The position numbers were made by a program, and so were the translations under genes. A model generated the notes under the pieces. That model was not told the origin of the DNA. It did not search any database and saw only the letters and a list, made by a program, of their open reading frames with translations. Shown here one piece after another: positions 1-5,808 of a stretch of 18,398 nucleotides of DNA (position 1 is the stretch's first letter; the number at the start of each line of letters is the position of its first letter). Source of the DNA: [Eubacterium] saphenum (GTDB lineage: Bacteria > Bacillota > Clostridia > Oscillospirales > Ruminococcaceae); the NCBI GenBank assembly GCA_004554555.1, contig SFLN01000073.1:1-18398 (forward strand), read 5' to 3'.

Positions 1-307
1 CCTTTTCGCCCTCGAAGAGGAGCTGGAATTTATCGTCCCAATCGGAAACGGTAATTCGCTTGACCTCAAATCCCGAGAGCTTTTCCGAGATTTCCTTTTT
101 CCCGCGGACAAATCCGTAGATAATCCCGTCCCAGTCCACATAAAAGCTCAGCGTGTCCGCAAAGAGCTTCTTCATATGAATTTCCACGGGGATTTCGGAC
201 ACACCGCCCTCCATGTGCCTTTGCTTTGAGAGGATTGTCCGAAACTTATCCGCGGGGATATAATCGGCAAGCTTTACGCTCTGAGCATTCCTGTATGAAT
301 CAGCCAT
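1..307 (-). CDS. Hypothetical protein, C-terminus cut by window edge
   Basis: An open frame begins with ATG at 307 (reading leftwards) and stays open to base 1, giving about 102 residues starting MADSYRNAQSVKLADYIPAD. A ribosome site of the AAAGGACAGGGTG type lies just before it. It starts about 20 nt after the stop of the aminotransferase remnant on the same strand, so it was probably co-transcribed with it. The visible part is soluble and mixed alpha/beta, with several Trp/Tyr/Phe residues (YVDWDG, DWDDKF) and no signal peptide or membrane segment. I do not recognise the family. Codon use and composition match the neighbours, which supports it being a real gene rather than a shadow. Confidence 0.6.
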   Translation of the reverse strand, partial: MADSYRNAQSVKLADYIPADKFRTILSKQRHMEGGVSEIPVEIHMKKLFADTLSFYVDWDGIIYGFVRGKKEISEKLSGFEVKRITVSDWDDKFQLLFEGEK

Positions 308-327
308 TGCATTCACCCTGTCCTTTT

Positions 328-942
328 TCAGATTTCGGTATCAACCACTGCGAGAACCTCGTCAACCTTCGCCATTTCTTCGCGGAGCTGCGCCTCGGTG
401 ATGATAAGCGGCGGCGAAACGAAAATCATATTCTCGTGCGAGTAGGTCATAAAGCCCTTTGCCTTGAGCGCGCCGATAATTTTGCCCATCTTGCCCTCGG
501 GGTCTTTTCCGTAAGGCACAAGCGGCTCTTTGGTTTCCTTGTCCTTGACAAGCTCGATTGAACTGAACAAGCCGATATATCTAACATCGCCAACGCACGC
601 ATGCTTTGACTTGATATCCTCAAGCAGCTCGCCGAGAACCTTGCCGACCTTGTTGACATTTTCGAGGATATTTGCTTCCTTGTAGTAATTTACGCAGGCA
701 ACTCCCGCCGCACAAGCAAGCGGGTGCGCGCTGTATGTAAGACCGCAGGAGAGGAAATGGTCGTCAAAATACGCCGCGATATCCTTGCTCACAACAACGC
801 CGCCGAGCTGTACATAGCCGCAGGTTACGCCCTTTGCAAAGCTGACGATATCGGGCTTTACGCCGAAATTCTCGAACGCGAACATCTTTCCTGTTCTGCC
901 CCAGCCCGCCATAACCTCGTCGCAAATCATCATAGGGAGCAT
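328..942 (-). pseudogene. Class III (PLP-dependent) aminotransferase, 5'-truncated
   Basis: This is the C-terminal half of a fold-type I, class III aminotransferase, the family that includes beta-alanine, taurine and omega-amino-acid:pyruvate transaminases. The frame opens at the ICDEV motif, whose Asp contacts the PLP pyridine nitrogen. It continues through GWGRTG and the Schiff-base lysine in SFAKGVTCG (residue 37 of the open frame), then runs to a normal-looking C-terminus. Family members are about 430-450 residues, so roughly the first 230, including most of the large PLP domain and the substrate-binding N-terminal segment, are missing. Homology stops at about 934, where a MITE-like element begins; the first few residues (MLP) come from the element. 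The remaining frame has no internal stop, so the truncation may be recent. The product should be inactive. It lies downstream of the ABC importer genes and may once have processed the imported amine (inference). Confidence 0.85.
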
Positions 943-1093
943 CTAAAAATCGGTTTGAAAAGTGAAAATGGGGATAGTGCGCCGAATGCTAGGAAAACCA
1001 ACGAAGTAAGGCTTGATGCCTTACGAGGAGGTTTGACGACGCAGGCGGTGTGCTAGACACATTTTCACTCAAACAAGGTTTTTAGAGGCGACC
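935..1093. mobile_element. MITE-like element with imperfect terminal inverted repeats
   Basis: This 159-bp non-coding insert is bounded by GGGAGCATCTAAAAA at 935-949 and, inverted, TTTTTAGAGGCGACC at 1079-1093. The inverted similarity extends inward about 35 bp to a shared GTGAAAATG, with small gaps. Inside is a perfect 7-bp hairpin, GTAAGGC-TTGAT-GCCTTAC, at 1006-1024. It encodes no transposase, so it would move in trans. The flanks ATCATCATA (left) and ATTATTATA (right) match at 7 of 9 positions, too weak to call a target duplication. It separates the aminotransferase remnant from the permease gene and probably marks a deletion endpoint. Confidence 0.65.
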
Positions 1094-1114
1094 ATTATTA
1101 TAAGCTCTCGCTTA

Positions 1115-1918
1115 TTACCTTGATTTTCTGTTTTTCAAAATCAGCTTTTCGGCAATCATCAAAATCGCGTACAAAATTATACCGATAGCGCAAGCGACTG
1201 CGATATAAGCCCAAGCCGTTGGGTATTGACCTTTGACGATATTTTCGCGGATTTGTCTGCCGACGCCGACTGTTTCCTCGGCGAAATACTCGGTTACGAG
1301 CGCGCCGATAACGCTTGCGGGAACGCTCACGCGAAGCGCTGTGAAGATGTACGGAATGCTGTTCGGGAGGCGAAGCTTGGTAAACACCGTGATTTTTTTC
1401 GCCGCATAAGAGCGCATCAAATCCTCGGAAAACGGCTTCAGCTCGGTGAGTCCGCGAAACGCGTTTACGCTCATTGCCGCGGTGCAGGAAATGGTGACAA
1501 CTATGATTTTTGCGACCGTACTGCGCACGCTAACGTCGGTGCTGATATCTCTCGTCCAGTTGTTGATAACGGGAGCAAGCGCGACAAGCGGGATTGCGTT
1601 GAACGCGGAAACGATTGTAAGACCGCCCGCACCCCACTTCGAGAACATCGTTGCAATAATCGCGATTAAGTAGCCGAGAATTGAACCCATAACCAAGCCG
1701 CCGAGCGTGACGACAAGCGTGATTTGGACGTGTCCCCAGATTGTTTCGGAGTTTTCGGCGATGATTTCACCAATTCTTGTGGGAAGCGGGAGCGTAATCG
1801 TGTCCGTGCCAATCCACGCGTGGAGAACCTGCGTCTGCCACAAAACAACCAGCACAATGCCGAACAATAAAGGAAGCGCAACACCCGAGATATTGTGCAA
1901 AAGACGTTTGGATTTCAT
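1115..1918 (-). CDS. ABC transporter permease (nitrate/sulfonate/HMP-type), distal gene
   Basis: A 267-residue integral membrane permease of the BPD_transp_1 family, as in SsuC/TauC/ThiX-type importers. The N-terminus has a membrane helix (VALPLLFGIVLVVLWQTQVLHAW), followed by further helices. The EAA-loop region is near residues 165-200 (MRSYAAKKITVFTKLRLPNSIPYIFTALRVS), where it contacts the ATPase. The start ATG overlaps the stop of the upstream permease by one base (TAATG), with GAGGAG just upstream, so the two are translationally coupled. It differs enough from the other permease to suggest a heterodimeric channel. The gene stops 22 bp from the MITE-like element. No substrate-binding protein gene follows, so the substrate cannot be assigned; the fold group includes thiamine-precursor, aliphatic sulfonate and nitrate importers. 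Confidence 0.88.
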   Translation of the reverse strand: MKSKRLLHNISGVALPLLFGIVLVVLWQTQVLHAWIGTDTITLPLPTRIGEIIAENSETIWGHVQITLVVTLGGLVMGSILGYLIAIIATMFSKWGAGGLTIVSAFNAIPLVALAPVINNWTRDISTDVSVRSTVAKIIVVTISCTAAMSVNAFRGLTELKPFSEDLMRSYAAKKITVFTKLRLPNSIPYIFTALRVSVPASVIGALVTEYFAEETVGVGRQIRENIVKGQYPTAWAYIAVACAIGIILYAILMIAEKLILKNRKSR

Positions 1919-2739
1919 TACTCCTCGCCGCCTTTCTTACGCTTGTACGGGCAAAGCAGCCGCTCGATAACGCCCATAATCCAGTAGCTGAGAATACCGA
2001 TAACCGCGCTCATCAGCACGATATCCCAGAACACAAGTCTCGTCATACCGCCCTTAAGCGACTGCGAAAGCATACAGCCAAGACCGTTTCCGCCCTGTAA
2101 GGTATCGACAAGGATTGAAGCCGTGATAGCCATCGGAGCGGAGATTTTCAGCCCCGTGAAAAAGTACGGGATACACGAGGGGATAAGCGTTTTTGTGTAA
2201 AGCTGAAACTTGTTTGCCGCGTAGGAGTACATAAGCTCGTGCTTTTCTCGCTCGACCGCCTTAAATCCCGCAAGAACGTTGGTTGAAACGGGATAAAAGG
2301 TGAGGATTGCGGCGATGACGATACGCGAGGTGTTGATATCGCCGGTAATCGCGAGGATAATCGGTGCCATTCCGAGAATGGGTATCATCTGAATGAGCAT
2401 CAGATACGGAAACGCGATTTTCTCGACAACGCCCGAGAGGTTCATCAAAAGCGCCAGCACATACCCGACAACCGTTCCGATAAGGAAGCCCAAGCCCGCT
2501 CTGAGGAGCGTTTCCGCGCAGCTTTGACCGATAAGCTCAGCCATTGTGAGCTGCCCGCTGACCTTGCTGTCCGAGAAGAACGAGCCGATAATCTGCCAGA
2601 TATGCGGGAGAACGTTTATGGGAGTGCGCTTTGTCGCTTGAACGATAAACGCGAAAATCTCCCAGATTACGATAATCCCGACAACCCAAACGATTGTAAC
2701 CAGCTTTTTGGAGTGCAGGAATTTCTTGATTTTCGTCAT
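1918..2739 (-). CDS. ABC transporter permease (nitrate/sulfonate/HMP-type), proximal gene
   Basis: A 273-residue membrane permease, paralogous to the gene that follows it. The first hydrophobic helix is at about residues 12-33 (VTIVWVVGIIVIWEIFAFIV). The coupling-helix region lies around residues 170-200 (ELMYSYAANKFQLYTKTLIPSCIPYFFTGLKIS), which fits the family EAA motif. The C-terminus is basic (YKRKKGGEE), consistent with a cytoplasmic tail. It starts 12 bp after the ATPase stop codon and overlaps the next permease by one base, so all three belong to one transcript from the promoter at 3647-3675. The order ATPase, permease, permease is usual for these importers. The normally linked periplasmic-type binding lipoprotein is absent here. 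Confidence 0.88.
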   Translation of the reverse strand: MTKIKKFLHSKKLVTIVWVVGIIVIWEIFAFIVQATKRTPINVLPHIWQIIGSFFSDSKVSGQLTMAELIGQSCAETLLRAGLGFLIGTVVGYVLALLMNLSGVVEKIAFPYLMLIQMIPILGMAPIILAITGDINTSRIVIAAILTFYPVSTNVLAGFKAVEREKHELMYSYAANKFQLYTKTLIPSCIPYFFTGLKISAPMAITASILVDTLQGGNGLGCMLSQSLKGGMTRLVFWDIVLMSAVIGILSYWIMGVIERLLCPYKRKKGGEE

Positions 2740-2751
2740 CTAAAGCCCTCC

Positions 2752-3525
2752 TTAAACCCCTTCAAAGCTGCCGCGAACCTTTGCGACAAGCTCGGTGAAT
2801 TCGGGAGTATTTCTCATTTCCATTGTCCGCGGGCGCGGCAAGTCGATATCGACAACCGCCGAAAGACGCCCGGGGTGCGGTGAAAGAACGCAAACCCTGT
2901 CGGAGAGGAAAACCGACTCCTGAATGTTGTGGGTTACGAAGATGATAGTTTTGTTGGTTTTGCGCCAGATTTTGAGCAAATCGATGTGCAGCTTTTCGCG
3001 GGTGAACTCATCAAGCGCGGAAAACGGCTCGTCCATCAGCAGGATTTCGGGCTGGAGAACAAGCGCTCTTGCGATGCCGACGCGCTGCTGCATACCGCCC
3101 GAAAGCTGGTTTGGATAATGATTTGCGAAATCCGTCAGCCCCACAAGCTCCAGCATTTTATCGGCGCGGTCGGAGCGCTCGGCTTTGGGAATGTGCATAA
3201 TCTCAAGCGGGAGCATAACGTTTTTCTTGACCGTGCGCCAGTCGTACAGCACGGCGCTCTGAAAAACAATGCCGTAGCGCTGTTTAAGGCGAGCCTGTCG
3301 GGGAGTTTCGCCGCCGACGGTAATCGTGCCTTGAGTTGGCTGGAGGAGGTCTGCGATAATCCGCAGAAGCGTCGTTTTGCCGCAGCCCGACGGCCCGAGA
3401 AGCGAGATAAACTCGCCCTTTTTGATATCGAGAGAAACGCTCGTGAGCGCGGTGACATCTCTGCCGTCTGTGGTTTTATAGGTCATGCCGATATTGTCCA
3501 GCATTATTTCCGTGCGATTATCCAT
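2752..3525 (-). CDS. ABC transporter ATP-binding protein (nitrate/sulfonate/HMP-type)
   Basis: The ATPase that energises the two downstream permeases. Visible motifs in order: Walker A GPSGCGKTT, Q-loop YGIVFQSAVLYDWRTVKKN, signature LSGGMQQRVGIARAL, Walker B ILLMDEPFSALDEFTR, and the switch histidine in IIFVTHNIQESVFLSDRV. All catalytic residues are present. I place the start at the ATG at 3525 (MDNRTEIMLDNIGM, 257 residues). It is preceded by AAAGGA and GAGGG ribosome-site sequences, and the extra 13 residues of the longer frame (MSAFLRFPKGLRA) would be read from the leader and terminator hairpin. This family (SsuB/TauB/ThiZ type) has the PH-P-GR segment near the C-terminus, seen here as SPHPGRLSAVVDIDLPRPR. 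First gene of the operon. Confidence 0.93.
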   Translation of the reverse strand: MDNRTEIMLDNIGMTYKTTDGRDVTALTSVSLDIKKGEFISLLGPSGCGKTTLLRIIADLLQPTQGTITVGGETPRQARLKQRYGIVFQSAVLYDWRTVKKNVMLPLEIMHIPKAERSDRADKMLELVGLTDFANHYPNQLSGGMQQRVGIARALVLQPEILLMDEPFSALDEFTREKLHIDLLKIWRKTNKTIIFVTHNIQESVFLSDRVCVLSPHPGRLSAVVDIDLPRPRTMEMRNTPEFTELVAKVRGSFEGV

Positions 3526-3550
3526 AGCCCTCAATCCTTTCGGGAAACGC

Positions 3551-3591
3551 AAAAAAGCAGACAAGTGCGAAACTTAGACGCCATTGTCTGC
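3551..3591 (-). terminator. Terminator-like hairpin in the ABC operon leader (attenuator candidate)
   Basis: Read on the minus strand, GCAGACAA (3584-3591) pairs perfectly with TTGTCTGC (3557-3564). A further GCG/CGC inner stem lies across a 2x2 internal loop, and six T residues follow (3551-3556). It lies between the promoter and the ATPase ribosome site, inside a leader of about 115 nt. That position suggests premature termination control rather than end-of-gene termination. I see no TPP-riboswitch CUGAGA/ACCUGAUC signature in the leader. Confidence 0.6.
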
Positions 3592-3646
3592 TCAGTCAAA
3601 ATGAATTTTTTGATTTTGATTTCTTGCAATTTCTTTTTACAAGTAA

Positions 3647-3675
3647 ATTATACCAAAGCCCAAACAAAATGTCAA
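3647..3675 (-). promoter_or_regulatory. Sigma-A promoter of the ABC transporter operon
   Basis: On the minus strand there is a consensus TTGACA (3670-3675), a 17-bp spacer and a consensus TATAAT (3647-3652). Both hexamers and the spacing match the sigma-A ideal. Transcription would start near 3640, leaving a leader of about 115 nt before the ATPase ATG at 3525. Confidence 0.85.
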
Positions 3676-3919
3676 TCATCATTGGCTAAGGCACAAAAAA
3701 ACCGTCATTTTTATAATAAATTCAGCATAAAACCTGTTTAAAGTGTACAACATTCACATATCAAGATAACCAAAACACAATCAACATATGAATAATTATG
3801 CACGTTCCACGCTTTTATTTGTGTCTAAGCACAATAGGAAATCCTGCGATTTTTGAATTATTGAACCGATTTTAATTCATTTTTGCAAAAATTTCTGTAG
3901 AAACGCAGAATGTGGTTTT
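3676..3919. other. AT-rich intergenic stretch without a gene
   Basis: This stretch lies between the minus-strand ABC promoter and the phased boxes before the plus-strand small RNA. I see no credible reading frame. The only structure I noted is a short hairpin, TTGTG-TCTAAG-CACAA, near 3828-3845. The base composition is more AT-rich than the genes on either side. Confidence 0.5.
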
Positions 3920-3977
3920 ATTACAGAATTATTACAAATCTTGCAAAAGGATTACAATAAAATTACAGTTTTGTAAT
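3920..3977 (+). promoter_or_regulatory. Helically phased ATTACA box array upstream of the small RNA promoter
   Basis: ATTACA occurs four times in direct orientation, starting at 3920, 3931, 3951 and 3962, and once inverted (TGTAAT) at 3972-3977. The start-to-start steps are 11, 20, 11 and 10 bp, close to one or two helical turns, so all boxes face one side of the DNA. The array ends 5 bp before the -35 box. This is what a cooperative operator or an UP-element-like region could look like. The regulator is unknown. Confidence 0.5.
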
Positions 3978-3982
3978 AAAGG

Positions 3983-4010
3983 TTGACATTTGCGGAAAAT
4001 ATGGTAAAAT
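3983..4010 (+). promoter_or_regulatory. Sigma-A promoter of the plus-strand small RNA
   Basis: TTGACA (3983-3988), a 16-bp spacer and TAAAAT (4005-4010), with TATGG immediately upstream of the -10 box. No protein gene follows on this strand before the terminator at 4157-4185, so the promoter appears to serve a non-coding transcript starting near 4017. Confidence 0.75.
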
Positions 4011-4016
4011 AGCATT

Positions 4017-4185
4017 AAGAGGACAGGAAAGCAGTTCTCCTGTGGCAGTTGCCGCAGCTTTGAGTCCTCACCCCTTCCATTTTAACAGCCGCGCAGTTTT
4101 ACATATATTGCCAAACCTTTGCACACCCTTCACACTTTTTTACCGCGCGGCGATTTGCTCCCGAAATAATTCGGGAGCTTTTTTT
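4017..4185 (+). ncRNA. Unassigned structured small RNA, about 170 nt, with C-rich single-stranded segments
   Basis: The unit has its own promoter (3983-4010) and intrinsic terminator (4157-4185) and no plausible coding frame. The 5' domain closes by GAGGAC (4019-4024) pairing with GTCCTC (4064-4069). Alternative inner hairpins are ACAGGA/TCCTGT (4023-4028 with 4038-4043) and GGC-AGTT-GCC (4044-4053). A second stem pairs GCCGCGC (4088-4094) with GCGCGGC (4145-4151). The unpaired linkers are C-rich: CACCCCTTCC (4069-4078), AAACCTTTG and ACACCCTTCAC (4123-4133). Such segments are typical of Firmicute trans-acting sRNAs that pair with Shine-Dalgarno sequences (FsrA and RoxS/RsaE are precedents; resemblance only). 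It converges on the terL gene, whose stop is 6 bp beyond the terminator. I do not match it to 6S, SRP, tmRNA or T-box RNA. Confidence 0.65.
4157..4185 (+). terminator. Intrinsic terminator of the small RNA
   Basis: A perfect 9-bp stem, GCTCCCGAA-ATAA-TTCGGGAGC, is followed by seven T residues on the plus strand. On the minus strand no T-run follows the stem, so it is directional. It supports plus-strand transcription into this site rather than acting as the terL terminator. Confidence 0.9.
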
Positions 4186-4190
4186 GTGCG

Positions 4191-5417
4191 TTAAACTCGG
4201 AAAAGCTGCCGCTCAAACCGCTCAAATGCGTATTCGAGAGCGTCAAGGCTGTCGATATTTGTGGTGCCGTTGTCGAGGCGCTGATTTTTGTGAAGACTGC
4301 GCGTGTCCCAGAGAGCGCCGCGGATTGCTTCGATGGTGTGCGGGCAGTGGTCGAGCACGAAAAATCTGTTCGCCGAAATCAGCCGGCTGAGCATATTTAT
4401 CCGCGTGTTAATCGGCTTTTTAAGCGCGTTCTTGACCTCAATCCGAACCGCTCCGCGAAAACTCTTGATTAAAAGCTGCTCGGCGCTGTCGCAGAACGCG
4501 GTCGTGAGCGTCGGGTGTTTCTCCTTTTCCTCGCTCACAAAGTCCCGAAAAGCGTTTATCAGGCTTTCGGCAGAGCGATTTTTGCTGTCGAAATACTCGG
4601 ACAGAACGTAGACATTTTTGAAGCCCGCGTCAAAGCCAACGTGCGCGAAAGCAGAGCTTGAGCCGCTCCCGCCGTAATCCACGCCGATAACCGAGTGTAC
4701 AATCGGGTTTTGCGCGGTTTTTTCACGAAGTTCACCGACAGAAATAATATGGTTTTGGGTGAAGCCGTCGTAAATTCTCCCCTCGGCAGCCGTCCACTCG
4801 CCGAGAATAAAGCGGTCGTAGAACACGCCGCTGAACTCGTTTTTAAGCTGCTCGACGTACTTTTTAGGGAGGAAAACGTTGTCGTCAAGACGAAATTTCA
4901 GCGAGAGCAGGTCAACCGATTTGTTGTCGAGGTAATCTCGTTTAACCCAGTGGTTTGGGTCATCGGGATTTGTTGTGGCGAAGAGCTTCGCGCCCTTCTC
5001 GGACAAGCGCGAGAGGAGCATCACGAAAAAGTCCTCGGAGAACAGCGTAAGCTCGTCGCAGTAAGCACCCGTGAGCGTCATTCCGCGGATTTTGCTCTCG
5101 CTCTCGGCATTGGACGCGCCCTCAAGGAAGATTTTCCGCCCGAAGAGCAAGCCCTCTTTTTTTGCGGTGCTGTAAGTGAAGCAGTCGCCGAAAAGCGCGC
5201 TCATAGGCTCGAGGACGTTTCGCTTAAGCGTGCAGAGCGTTTTCCCCGACATAAGATACGCGCCGCTTTTCGGTGACGCGGCAACCCAAAGCCCCCACAT
5301 CACCATAGATATGTAGGTTTTTCCGCTGCGGACGCTGCCCTCGAAGATGTTGATGCGTTTCAGACCGCCGTTTTTGAGCAGCCGCAGCGCCTGTTCCTGT
5401 TTTGGAGAAAAGGTCAT
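4191..5417 (-). CDS. Phage terminase large subunit (PBSX family type)
   Basis: A 408-residue terminase large subunit: the ATP-driven motor and nuclease that packages phage DNA. The N-terminal ATPase domain has Walker A GSVRSGKT (27-34), Walker B with catalytic Glu TGAYCDE (116-122) and the coupling motif TTNP (148-151). The C-terminal RNase-H-like nuclease has its acidic residues at D248 (VIGVDYGG), D311 (AFCDSAEQ) and D392 (SLDALEYAFERF). All active-site motifs are intact and the length is normal for the PBSX/SPP1-like family. Its start overlaps the small subunit stop by 4 bp (ATGA). No portal, capsid, protease or tail gene is present in the window; the neighbours are a small RNA and a divergent cortex-lytic-like pair. 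It is therefore an orphan terminase, either a prophage relic still under selection or a domesticated one. Confidence 0.92.
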   Translation of the reverse strand: MTFSPKQEQALRLLKNGGLKRINIFEGSVRSGKTYISMVMWGLWVAASPKSGAYLMSGKTLCTLKRNVLEPMSALFGDCFTYSTAKKEGLLFGRKIFLEGASNAESESKIRGMTLTGAYCDELTLFSEDFFVMLLSRLSEKGAKLFATTNPDDPNHWVKRDYLDNKSVDLLSLKFRLDDNVFLPKKYVEQLKNEFSGVFYDRFILGEWTAAEGRIYDGFTQNHIISVGELREKTAQNPIVHSVIGVDYGGSGSSSAFAHVGFDAGFKNVYVLSEYFDSKNRSAESLINAFRDFVSEEKEKHPTLTTAFCDSAEQLLIKSFRGAVRIEVKNALKKPINTRINMLSRLISANRFFVLDHCPHTIEAIRGALWDTRSLHKNQRLDNGTTNIDSLDALEYAFERFERQLFRV

Positions 5418-5680
5418 TGCTCGTCCTCCTCCGTGAGAGAAGTATAGGCGGCGATAAGCTCGGCTGCCTTTTCCGAGGAATCGTCGCGGGTGTTGTCGCC
5501 GAGGAACTCGAAAACCAGCTTGAACACCTTCGCGAGCTTTTCCAAATCCTTGTGAGCAAGCTCGTTGATAAGAGCTTCGTCGTTGAGATTTGAAATAAAG
5601 GTTTTGCCGAATTTAATGAATTTTGATGCGTTTGCGTCGAAAAAATCCTTAACAGTGGTTTTTGCGTTTTTTCGCTGCAT
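5414..5680 (-). CDS. Probable terminase small subunit-like protein
   Basis: An 88-residue, mostly helical, charged protein (starts MQRKNAKTTVKDFFDAN, ends SLTEEDEQ) encoded directly before terL and overlapping it by 4 bp. The position, size and tight coupling are those of a terminase small subunit, which recognises the packaging site. I do not see a clear helix-turn-helix motif and the protein is shorter than many TerS proteins, so the name rests mainly on context. AAAGGAG precedes the start with adequate spacing. The 128-bp gap to the divergent gene at 5809 has TATTAT-like -10 candidates but no convincing -35 partner. Confidence 0.6.
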   Translation of the reverse strand: MQRKNAKTTVKDFFDANASKFIKFGKTFISNLNDEALINELAHKDLEKLAKVFKLVFEFLGDNTRDDSSEKAAELIAAYTSLTEEDEQ

Positions 5681-5808
5681 AGGTCACACTCCTTTTATAG
5701 AATTTCGGATTTCACATATATAATAGCGCATTTTTGACTGCATTTTACTGCAATTTTTCGCATATATTTTTACGAGAACAAAACTTGTATTTAATCGGAG
5801 GTTATCTT

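Noticed and set aside
926..1102. 9-bp target site duplication around the MITE-like element
   Set aside because: ATCATCATA and ATTATTATA differ at two of nine positions in simple-sequence DNA; not enough to claim a duplication, and a deletion would have removed it anyway.
3592..3640. TPP, purine or guanidine riboswitch in the ABC leader
   Set aside because: The conserved cores I know for these classes are not found, and only about 50 nt precede the terminator-like stem.
2929..3741. 270-codon plus-strand frame antisense to the ABC ATPase
   Set aside because: A shadow of the ATPase gene, whose complete set of ATPase motifs is on the minus strand; the frame also crosses the promoter and leader.
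4142..4185. T-box-like ACCGCG followed by a terminator in the small RNA
   Set aside because: The T-box needs the preceding GGGUGG and a specifier stem, and a downstream gene on the same strand. None is present; the downstream gene is antisense.
4017..4185. Assignment of the small RNA as 6S RNA or phi29-type packaging RNA because of its size and its place next to a terminase
   Set aside because: The 5' end closes on itself within 50 nt, unlike the end-to-end pairing of 6S RNA, and the terminase is of the PBSX type, which is not known to use a packaging RNA.
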